Of a stretch of DNA of 64,000 nucleotides, positions 34,101 to 46,100 are shown in pieces (the stretch's first letter is position 1; each line of letters begins with the position of its first letter). The position numbers were made by a program, and so were the translations under genes. Source of the stretch: Plumapathes pennacea (taxonomy: Eukaryota > Cnidaria > Anthozoa > Antipatharia > Myriopathidae); NCBI GenBank assembly GCA_964036295.1, contig OZ038465.1, forward strand, positions 19,810,831 through 19,874,830, given 5' to 3'. The notes under the pieces are model-generated. The model was not told where the DNA came from and made no database searches. It saw only the letters and a list, made by a program, of their open reading frames with translations.

Positions 34101-37100
34101 GGGCCCAGGAGGCTAAGTTTAGCGGTGCTAGGTTGCTATCAGTCAAATCTCGCAATCGCGCGATGCCTTTCAGACTCTTGGCGAGATAGCTCTAGGGATA
34201 GCGCTTGGCATGTAAAAAGGGGGGCTGTCTTCTGACCTTTCTAGGAGGGTGTCCCTCCTTCCATGTTAACAGGGCCTTAAACGTCGAACTTCACATGCGT
34301 CGACTACAATGTAAATTAGCTGAAAAAATGGCTGTTGCTCACTTTTGCATTGTATTCGACGCATGTGAAGTTCGACGTTTGAAACAGACCGAAGTTCCAA
34401 TTGATACTACACATAGTAAACATGGTTTTGGAATACACAGCTTAGTTCTTACCCAATCTCTGCACAGCCAGAATGTTCTGCACGGTGTCACTCTGGAGCT
34501 GCGGAGAAGTAGTAAATGATAAAAAAAAGTAAAACTCCGAGCTGACCAATTTTTATGTCCAAGTCCTGCGGCATTGCGGCGGCGAACGAACCGGATTTAT
34601 CTCTGTATCTCTTGACGTTGAAAACTCGCATCGTTCGACCGCTTTAAAGATCGCTAACACATCTGATCTTCAGATACCCGTCTTTAAATAACAGTTTCTT
34701 CAAAATGCAAGGGTACCTTAGCTCCTCGATTCAAATGGGCAATCTTTTCTTTTCGAAGTATCTGTCTCCGATCACGGTGAACATTTTAGCAAGAACCTTT
34801 TCTCTCTCCATCTGTATGGTTTTAATTTGTCCCCAATTTCATATGTACGTTCACACGAAACGCGTTAACAGTAGACGCACCCATAAAAATATTCTAAATT
34901 GGGGCTCTAGAGTGATAAACTAACCAGTATTATTACAACGATTCAAGGTAGCTCACCTGTTTATAGCAGTTGATGAAATTGAACAGGTTTTCAACCAAAT
35001 GTTCCCTAACATCGGGAGCAACAAGGATACCAACCTAACAAAATGAGCAAAATAAGTTGTATGACCGTGACTATAAAGAGAACTAGTCAACTTTAACCCT
35101 CTGTCGTACAATTCATACCCCAGCCATCGTACAGAGGTGGGGTATGCAACCCCTATCCCGAAACCTGGGTCTCCCCCCCCCCTTATAATAATTTCCCCTC
35201 GTATTGAGACATTTTTGGGATATTTCACTGTTAGCACATAGCCTGTTGTCAGATATTCTTTTAAATAACAGCAATTCAAGCTTAAGGCCCTGTTTGTATG
35301 GAGGAAAAGTTGTCCGGGTACCCGAGACAACCCTCCCACCCGAGACAACTTACAGAGCGTTTATATGGATAAATATTGCCCCCGGTAAACCTGGACAAAG
35401 CTGGCCCTCTCGGTTTGGATACTGGGAAGAATTTTTAAAACTCAGTTTATAAAGCCTGCAGATGACGGACCAAAAGAAGACCGTCTTATTTTTGATTTCT
35501 GTACTCTTGTGTTTTCGATTATGCCGAAATTTTGGCTTCCGTAAACGCGAGTTGTGCCTCCCCGAAGCCAAAGTGTTTATACGAAAAGTTGGCCTGCCAC
35601 CCAGGGTCACCCTATCTTATCAACCAAGGTCCCTGCCCCCAGGGTCACCCTATCTTATCAACCAAGGTCCCTGCCACCCAGGGTCACCCTATCTTATCAA
35701 CGAAGGTCCCTGCCACCCAGGTTCACCCTATCTTATCAACCAAGGTCCCTGCCCCCAGGGTCACCCTGTTACCCGAGACAAGTTGTAAATTGTCATGCTG
35801 ACGCTCGCTTCGATTTATAAGGAAATGTATAAATGGTTGTCGCGCCCAGAGTGACTCGGGGAGGAGGGTGACTCGGATCCCCGAGCCAACATTTAAGAAA
35901 TATATAACGCGTCACCGTGTAATATAGCTCATCTAAACACGCGGGAAGTTCGGAGAACACGAGAGAAGCGTAAGGAAACCACGAGGCCGCCGAGTGGTTT
36001 CCAGCGCTACTCGAATGTTCTCCCAACTTCCCGCGTGTTTAGATGAGGCTATATTACACTGGAACATGCTATATATTTCTTTTATAAAATAATTAGTCAA
36101 GTAAAAAACATCGCGTATCGCGTCAGCGTGTAATATACCCTCATCTAACACGGTTATTTAGCCAATCAAGGCGCGCGTAGAATCATAGTTATTTCATAAT
36201 TTCTCATAAAAACAGGGCCTAAGTCTATAAAACTTCCTGGCTGCCTTGTCACTCAACATCAACATCAGAGTATCCACATACCCTGCAAATATATGTTCTG
36301 GCATACACAGCAACCAGCGGATCACCAATCCCAGTCACCATTTTGGTCAATCGAACGAGGGCTTGAGAAAATTCCCTGCAATATTTTACCTACAGGTCAG
36401 ACCCAGGGCCCGGTTTTTCAAAGCACGATTAGGCCAATCCTGGATTAGATCTAAACTTTCTTGTCTTTTTTTAGCCTGAAAACGTGAAAGTTTCGTCCAC
36501 AACGACTTTCTTGATAAAGTTTTAAGCTGGAACAAGCTTTCTAATCCATCTTCGAACAAAACCCAGCAGTTTATTGGCAGAGAGGTCGAGAGAAAGAATT
36601 TCCTTAATCCTGGATTAGCTTAATCGACTTTCGAAAAACCGGACCCAGAACCTTAAACTTGAAGCAAACACAGAAATTTCTACCAACCCGGTGGTGAGAA
36701 AATTGTAGCATTTCATAATGGCCATTTCCACATAGCTTTTAAATTGTTAAGGACTCTGTAACAATCTCAAATACTGTGTACGAGGTTGAGCCAACTACAT
36801 CTTCAGAGATGCCAGACATGGGGAAGGCATTTAGTAAGTTCTACAATTAGTTACTTGTTGATACACAATTTTCGCATTAAGGATACAACCGAGGCACAAG
36901 CTCCCTAATTGAAGCAATCTTGTAAAACCAGTTTCGACATGTTTCCTTGGCCGAGTCAGGTACTTGATCCGGAGTAAAGCCCTCTGAGGAATAAAAATAA
37001 GAAACACTTTTTCTGACGGCACGCTGGACATTCTACTCATTCTACCGAAGAAATGCAAAAGAAACGATTATTTTGCTTCACATATATGTTGTACCGGTTA

Positions 37101-40100
37101 CTCTGTACCGCCTGATGGACAAGTCTAGCGGAATCTCTGTTTAGCAATATCACTGATCCGGTGAAAAGTGTAAGTTGTGTTCAGTTTTGTATGATGTTGA
37201 TGTGTCAGAGGCAGCTTACCTGGTAGCATGGTGGGCACATTGCTGCCGGGCAAAAAAATGCTAGCTTTGCGAAAGATTCGTTCGTAAACCAACCTCCCTA
37301 TTAACGGAACGATAACACAACCATGTAAGACATTCACCAAAGTAAAAATTACACAGAAAACCTGTACAAAATTCTTGATCATCATACCGAACACCCTCTC
37401 TAACGTTGTCGCTTACGAGAGCTTGAAGAGGCCTCTTAGCCAATTCAATGTTTTTGGTATATCTAGAAACGTATTTTAAAAATCTGGCTGAATTTGGTTT
37501 CCAACGCGAAAAAACGTAATAAATCAAAAGCAAAAGTAGGCAAGTAGCACTTTTAGGCCAAAGGAAACTAATCTTCTGCTGAAACGAGTTGGATGGAAGT
37601 GGATTGCTGTTCATCTTTGGACTTTTGCGGCCCCTAAAAAAGGCGGATCAACAATTTCGGCGCGCAAAGGACTGTGGGTGAGAGGCCCACTCCAAACAAC
37701 TATCCGACGGATGGCTTACTATCCACACGAAAGGATCTACAATCCTGGTCAAAATTCCTATCCTCTGAACACTGACCAAATTGACTAAAAGGTCCCCTAT
37801 CCACCCACCCTCCTTCAATGTCGGATTAAGGGCAAGAGAGGAAGCACAAATTCAACTTTGAAGGGGGGGAGGGGGTACGAAGTCTATTTGAGAAGATTTT
37901 ATGCAAATTCTATGCTGAAGTTAGAAGAAAGGACGAAGAAGCAAAGCCGTACAATACTCAATAATGTAATGAAAACCCTCTGAACGTTGCTGAACATCAG
38001 ACTTACCAAAAGTGTCCAGAATGTCCGTAACAAGCACAAATTTGCTGGGATAAAACTGAATGACAGAGACGTCAGCCAGAAGCTTGGCACACTGGAATAA
38101 GAGGCAGAAAACGCACGTCAAATGATTGCACGTAGCTATATATGATATATAAACAATAAACTACTTTTGGCGAGGAAATATGCACAGATAGTTGTCCAAG
38201 GGTATTATCTGCTCCGAGAAGCAAACAACTGTGAGCTTTGAGGAACAGATAATGTCCAAGGACAATTATCTGTGCATATTTCCGAAGCCAAAAGTACTTT
38301 ATTGTCTTTATTATCCTTCAAATATTTCCTCTCGCAGCGCAACTAACGGCGCGAAACCTGTGAAGCTTTTTAGTGCTTTCTGGAACTGCTTTTTCGACCA
38401 ACTAAATTGATGTCCTCCTCAGTAGTCACCTTGTAATGATTTTTGTGACTAAATAAATAGAACTGTGTTCGGATATTGTCAATAAACAGCGTTAGTTCGC
38501 CAGGCGGGGGTTATTCGGTCACGTGTGACGATTCTACCAATCACGCGCGGGAGGAAATATTTGATGGGTCAAAAACAGATACTAAAGTAACTATGATACT
38601 ACGCGGGTTCTGATTGGCTAAATAACCGTGTAAGATGAGAGGATATTACACGCTGACGTAATACGTGATGTATTTTACTTGACTAATTATTTTATAAAAG
38701 AAATATAGAACGCTTTCTAGTGTAATATAGCCTCATTTAAACACGGGAAACCACTCGGCGGCCTCATGGTTTCCCTGCGCTGTTCTCGTGTTCTCCCCGC
38801 TTGTCTAGATGAGGCTATATTACACTGGAACGCGTTATATATTTCTGAATTCCTGTGGCATGGCTGTTTAGTCAACTCTGAGAAGTAAACCGTTTAGAAT
38901 AAAATCATTCAGCCCTTACGTTAACCAACCTGCTCTGAACAAAGTAATCTGATAGAGATTCAATTTTATCGATCTATTGGGTTGATAGGAGGTGAAACTA
39001 TATTCATCTTAGTTGAAAACTTATTTTCATCGCCATGTCAAAACCAGATTGCACTTTCGAGAATACAACATTCACACAGCTTCTCTTCTTGATTCCCTCT
39101 GATAATTACCCCTACCACTACCCCTCCCCTTCCAAATATAAAATGAATATAATACATATAAACTAAACGGTAAACAGCATAATTTTTTTTAGATAGATTC
39201 CTATTTTGTGAGACTACGACTGAAATATTTGCATTTATGTGATGAACAGGTAATCCCATACATACCAGTGATTACATCCATCCTCGGTGATCCAGGGGCA
39301 GATTGCGGGTCGAGAGACAAAATCGATCTGCCCCAGGGTCTTCGAGGATGGATTATATGACGACGAGAGCACAAGTACGCAAACTGTTGTGGATGACTTG
39401 GAGGAGTAAAGGTGGTCTTACACTGGTCGATTTGCAACGATACGCTGTTGCGCTAAAAATTGTTCAGGTGTAACACGCCATTGCGAACGATTTTTCGCGA
39501 TGTTTGCAGTGCTGCAACGCGTTGCAAGTTTTTGAAAGCGATTCATAAACTTGCAACGCCGTTGCGTGGATTTGGAGCAAATCGGCGTTGCAAATCGACC
39601 AGTGTAACACCAGCTTAAAACAGTGTAAGCGAATAGACCCCTTCATGGTATTGAATGCATGATGGGTAATCAGGTCAAATAAACTGCATATACATTCGTT
39701 TTTCTGATCGGTGGATCTTCGCAACACTCCAAATTGTCATTTGCACGCTTTCAGTGGTTCTGATTGTGCGCGATTTTACTATTAAACCGAGACCTCGCAC
39801 GCGTCGTTGCCATGTTTCTTTCTTCTTGCCCTGATTACCCATCATGCATTCAATACCGTGAAGGGGTCTATTCACAAAATGTAAGTTCTAATCAGCGAAA
39901 CACATTGAACTGTGACCTGAATGGCAATCTTGAGGGCTTTCACGCGATGGTCCGCCTCCCATGCAGAGATTAAAGCCTGAAAGCAACGAAATGTGAGTGT
40001 TTGATTCCTTTATATCATTGGACTAAGGCATGCAAAGTACTGTAGTACTACCATCACATGACTTAAAGAGACCCTCTCACCGTAGATGCATTGCGCGCCC

Positions 40101-43100
40101 AATGACTGACGGCGGCCATTTTTGTATCATACGAAAATGGCGGATTCTCGTGTTTTTCTACGTTTTATCGCGAAATAAATCAGCACAAACTCGGAAAGTG
40201 TATTGAATACGGCAAGCAACGACAGTCAGATCGATCAGTCATAACATGGGCGCCTCAGGAAAGCCGAGCTCCGGATGTAAATACAAACATGAGCGCGCAA
40301 AGCATCTACGGTGAGAGGGTTTTAAGGTATCTGTCTGTAAAATTACGTGGCTGTCCGAGCTCAGCCAGACACCTTAACTCACAACTTCATTGAACAAATG
40401 TATGTTAGAACTAATTGCCTGACAAGCATTAGTTCCAGGCTGCTGTATGACACCGCGGAAATACGTTTTTCCGTTGGTCAGCGCTCGTCGCCGTGACTAT
40501 CTGACTTCTCATAATTCGAGGTAAAAATTCACATCGTGTGCAAGCCTCGTTTTTCTTGTGCACAACGTACAGTATGTAACAGAAAATGCATTGAACTAAC
40601 TTATAGTTGAGTAACAAGTCCTACTATTGAGTTTATTGGCAAAGTCTTGAGGTTTTACGAGCGTTACATTTAACTACAAAATCTGGATTTGAATCCACGG
40701 TTTTGTGCAATAACCGCTGACTCAAAAGCAAGGTGACCGCACGGCCGAAAAAAAAAGTACTTTTCACAGTGTCCTGCTGTATAAAGAAAGGATCGTCTGT
40801 CATTTCTCCACGATTAACTTCATACGGTTGACAGGGGTAATTTGCCTTTCTTGGTTCAAATTCCTGACCCTGGATCACCATCAAAGGAATATTGTGACAC
40901 TAAAATAAGAAGTAACAGAGCTTTTCAGCATTACCTGGTTTAACTCCTCTATCCTCTTGACATAATCCTGCTGACTGAGGTTCAACATTTCCTTTATTGA
41001 TCCCTGTGATGAGAAAGTAGGTCTTAACCTTGTTTTATTATATAAACACGAGTGTTTTACTGGAAAATATACCGTGCGTAAAATCCATACGAAACTACAT
41101 CCGGGACCCGAGTGGCGTATTTTCCACATCCTCACTAGTGAGGATATCGTTGGAATAATTTCCCACTTTTGCACGGTTGTTTGTGCAATTTCTCGTAAAA
41201 CACTCGTATCTAATATAATAAAAAGAAACTCGCGAAGCGCTCGTTCGTAAAATATTGTTTTTACCACTCGAAAATAAAATTCATATCTTTGCACTGCCGT
41301 GTAATATCCTCTATGTATATACAGATAGGTAATAGGACGTTCTACCCTTTGCATGACACCAAACTGCATAAAGCCCAAACATTTTGCTACTAATTTCATT
41401 ACTACAATCCTGGTCAAAAGTCATAGGACACTTAGCCTTTTATTTGAAAATTATGACGCTTCCCACCCCCCTCCCCTCCTACAATGTTGACTGAGTGTGC
41501 TCAAAGTGCACTCCCTTTAAGCAACATTGTATAGGGGGAGGGGGGAGCCGCTTTTGCTGTTGAACAAGGAGTGATGGTGATAAAAAAAATTGCATCTTTT
41601 TCATGTCCCACATACTTTTGACCAGAATTGTACTTTAAAGCCTGGTCCTCACTAGCGCATAAGCATAAGCACAAGCATAAGCATAAGAATAAGAGAGCGA
41701 CAGTGGCGACATAAGCATAAGCATAAGCATAAGGAACGGACGTGTTTGATCCTTATGCTTATGCTTATGCTTATGCTTATGCTTATGCTTATGTCGCCAC
41801 TGTCGCTCTCTTATTCTTATTTTTATGCTTATGCTTATGCGCTAGTGAGGACCAGGCTTTAATCCAAATTGGAGACTTTCCGGTATTGAAGGCTGCTAAC
41901 CTCTTCAAAGTCATCCAGTTGCTCCAATCTATGCTTTACTTTATCTGTTACTGTAGTCTGCTGCTTTATGACAACTAGGAGATAATTATAGTAAAGAAGG
42001 CAACGGTTAAAAAATCTGCACATAAAAAAAAAACAGTTGTCAGTAAGTCATTAGGTCACTGTCATTTGACAAACTGCTGGCACTAAATGCATAAATCAAT
42101 CAACAGCTACTACAGTAAGTCATTTTATATCAGATTCAAAGAAGTTTTTCCCTTCTCAAAAGGTAAGAAGTGAATCATCAGAAGAGCTGGCAATCAATTC
42201 TAACTAAAGATACGACGTTTTACAGAAGCCTAGTCAATAATGAATAATTTCGCCAAGTAAACAAAATACGGGCTTTCTCTCAAGTTCTCTAAGCTTGTTT
42301 CATTCTTAAACTTGAACAATCGTTCGAAGTGTTGATGTGACGTGAGTCATGCAATTTATACAGCCCTAATTGAGACTCCCAGAAGACCCTGCGGTCCGAT
42401 TATTACCTCGGAGGGCCCGGGCATAAATTTGCAAATTGTTCAAACTATTTCTTTATTTCTTGTTGACGACTGCACCACCAGCTGTTCACTTGTCTTTCGT
42501 TCATGTTATGCGTGAACCTTCCCTCTTCGCTTTGGAAGACGAACTTGGTCGTTCTCGTTGGACCGGTGCGGCAAAACTCTTTCAGGGTTCGTGTAATTAG
42601 TAATATGCTTGTTTGTGTGTGTCTGAACGCTCCTTCCCAGGCTCCCCCAATTACGTCAAATTATGGCCCGTTATGACGACCATTGTTGTTTTCGAAATCA
42701 GAAGCGAGCTTGGAAAGAGAAGTTGAACTGCCAAGTTACTGGATATCGCGCTGGTGGTGCCGCATATTGAAAAAATACGGGAGATCTTGATGTCGATTCA
42801 CTGCCGGTTCGGCGGTACATTTTCGTGTGGCGAGCCAACGGAAGTAAATCTTAGTAAAAGGGAAGTCGAAAGACAGCCAGTAACAAACCCAAAAAATGGC
42901 GTTTCTCGAATTGAATAGACATTTGGTCCCATAATACTCACCTTTATCCTTTTCTGAAGTTGACAAGAAACTCTGCAGAAAGAAAAGGTAATTTCCTTGA
43001 ATTAAAAATAATATATATAGATATATATTTTAACCCACCAGTAAAGGGCATATATCACTGAATCTTTTCTTTTACAAGTGGAGGAAATAAGTGGCAAATA

Positions 43101-46100
43101 ATTGGATTTTGAGGGAAAAAATTCGTTTCAGGTTTTTTTCGTGATGCGTTTTGCCGTCAAACGTAAATAATTGTAACCTGGCCACTAGTTGGTCTGAGCG
43201 CAGGGACTGTAACCAAGTCGGATGTGAGGTCATCCGAGGCTTGTGCTGGCGTTTCAAAAGTTTCGATATTTTTAACTATCAGCTATATGAAAGGCGACCA
43301 AACTTGTGCGATGACAACGTAATCGGCCAAATGAAATACATGTGCGGGGAGAAACGCGAGCTGTTAGAGTATACAAAGAGTATACACCCCATGTTGGTAA
43401 ATGAAACAAAACACATCATGCTGAAAGGGGCCCCTTCAACCACAGTCTTTTGCGCGCCGAAATCCTTGGTTCCGCCATTTTTTTGGGCCCCCGAAAGTCG
43501 GAAGATGAATAGCAATCCACTTCCACCCGACTCGTTTGAGGAGAAGATTAGTTTCTTTTAATCTAAAAGTGTTACTAACCACTTTTATTTTGATTAATCA
43601 CGTTCTTTCGCTTTGGAAACCAAATTCAGCCTTGGATTTTCCAGATGTAAACAAAAACATTGAAAAGGCCGAGAGGGCCCCTTCAAAGTGAGCTAACGAT
43701 AGAAACAAATGTTACATCATGTTTTAAAACTTCTATCCTGCCACCCTCAATCATCAAAATAAAGTTCAACGTGGCTTAATTGCTAACTTACGGTAGTAAT
43801 AGACAGCTTCTCAGAAGTGGTGTATCTGTTAAGGATACCAGCCCTTTTGTTAGCCCAAGGTTCTAAATCAGCATGCTGTCCTTCACTTTCTACTGATCCA
43901 TCATCCTTCCTCGTACCATCAATCTGTAAATAGAACGCAAGCATAACTATCGACCGCTAAAAATACGATATTCGCAGATGTCCCCTCGCAGATTTTACAC
44001 GTGAAAGGACAGAGCTACATGTACTGTCCACAAATGCTATGTTAGTTTAGTTTAGTTTATTAAATTCATTATACACATAGTAAATAAATAAAAAATGATG
44101 GAGTGCAATGACAGGAGGAAGAAACAGGATAAAAATCTATCTAAAACAAGAAATCTAAGATATAGAACTATAGATTAATAAATTACAAATGCGGCCATGT
44201 AAGATCGGAATAATCTAATTCTTGTCTAAAAGTACATTTTTACAATAACACGTCAGTTTCTCGCTTTGTGATTGGCTAATTTTCATTATTAATAAGAGGA
44301 CAGACGCATAAAATCGAGTGCTGACGACAGTGATTTGGACGAAGAAGTGAATTCAGCTTCAATTTTACCTCAGTTCTTGCAAAAGCGACATTCGGCATTT
44401 GAAGTAGAGAACTAGAAGTGTTCAGAGGCCAATTCCTTGAGCTTTGTCTTGAAATTGTCGAGAAAACCGTCTAGATTCATTTCTTTCCAACTTCTTTGAC
44501 AAAATTTTATTTTGCACGCGCGAAATGCTCACGTCAAACTGTCACTTTTTGGCCAATGAAATGTCTTGAATTTTAACCTCGACCAATTAGAAAGCGGGAA
44601 AAGTTGTTGACAACATTTCGGTCAAATCGAACAAAATCCAGTTTTCTTGCGTGTTTTCCCCGCATCGTCGCTTGAGTTTTGTTATTGTAAAAAACAAATT
44701 GACGCCAGTTTTTTATGTGTCTGTCCTCTTATTGATCATGAAACGCATCATAACATTGTCAAAAACAGACACATAAAAAACTGACGTCAATTTGTTAAAT
44801 TTATATACAGAGTAAGAGCGTTGCAACATGGTAGTAATACGTCGTGCGATATTGAGGGTGCAACTTGCAATGCAACTTTGTTGCGCGACAAGTTGCACTG
44901 AAAATGCTGCCCATATTACTTCACCTTTATGCCGTGTGACTTACCAAATCTTTTCGAATTGCAGGTGTTGTATTTGATGGGCGCTTTACTGTTTCTTCAG
45001 CAGCAAACATGGATAATGGGTCCAAGCCATCAAACGCATCATTCTTGCTGCTTTTGACCGTTAGGGGATCCAAGGTAGACACTTTCTCTGTAGTACCATC
45101 GGATCTGCTGTTCTTTGTTACTGCCTAAGCAAAGCATATATATATATAAGTACCACTTGCATTAGCCATAATACTATAAGGCCCATTGCAGGCTTCGCTG
45201 GCAAAGAGAGAGGATTTAACTCAAATCCGTGCGAAACTTTTTGAAATGTTGTTGAACAACAAAACATTTGGTGATAAAGAACCATTCAAGTTAGCATAAT
45301 TTTGCAAAGTTGGCATGAGTTGGGAGTACCGTAACTTTTCATATGCCGAATTTAATGTTGATGAACAAAATCCATCTTTTAAGTAATTTGGAACGGGCCT
45401 TATTGCTGCAGTATTGTTGCAAGCAGTAGTTGCAATGGGCCTACATGTAGAAGTTAACAGTAGTTTTGCATAAATCATCAAATTATTCCCCCTTCTCTCA
45501 GCCTAAATTTGAAATAAGCACCCCCTTCAATTAACGCCTACCTGCCCTCTCCCCATATTTTGCTTTTGCAAACGGTGCGTTAACACCATCGGAAATCAAA
45601 ATCGACGTTACGTTTTGTGAACACGAAGTGTGTCGCTATACTAGAACTACATGAACGGCTTATGTTTTGTTTTAGTTTATAATATTAATAATAACAATGG
45701 GGGATTTGTATTGCGCATTTTGTAAGAAACGTTTGCTCAAATGCGCATCACACTCTATTATAAGAAATCTCTTATTAACCATATTAAAAGACGATAAAAA
45801 AGTAAAAAAGGTAAAAGACTAAGGCTGTCTTCACACTGGCCCTGAAAAGATCAGTCCAAACCTGTCTGATCCGATCAAGGCTGTTCACACTACAAAACAG
45901 TTCGGTCCGAACCGATAATAGTCCGGGAAAAAGGGGTTCACGCAGATAATTCAATATTATGAAAACGGCGTTGCTCACATCTACATTTTATTAAGTAAGT
46001 CGATAAAAGTTTTTCAACAACACACCAATAGTATGTAGCTGGCTTACTTTGACACTTGCAAATAGCTTCACGTACGCCTTGCGGACCTATGTTTTCCACT

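Noticed and set aside
35462..35820. Proline-rich repeated frames ([16 protein letters not shown])
   Set aside because: They arise from a minisatellite with a unit not fixed to one frame, and three frames are open at once.
43151..43561. 136-codon plus-strand frame
   Set aside because: It crosses a dispersed repeat copy (43425-43688) and shows no domain or splice support.
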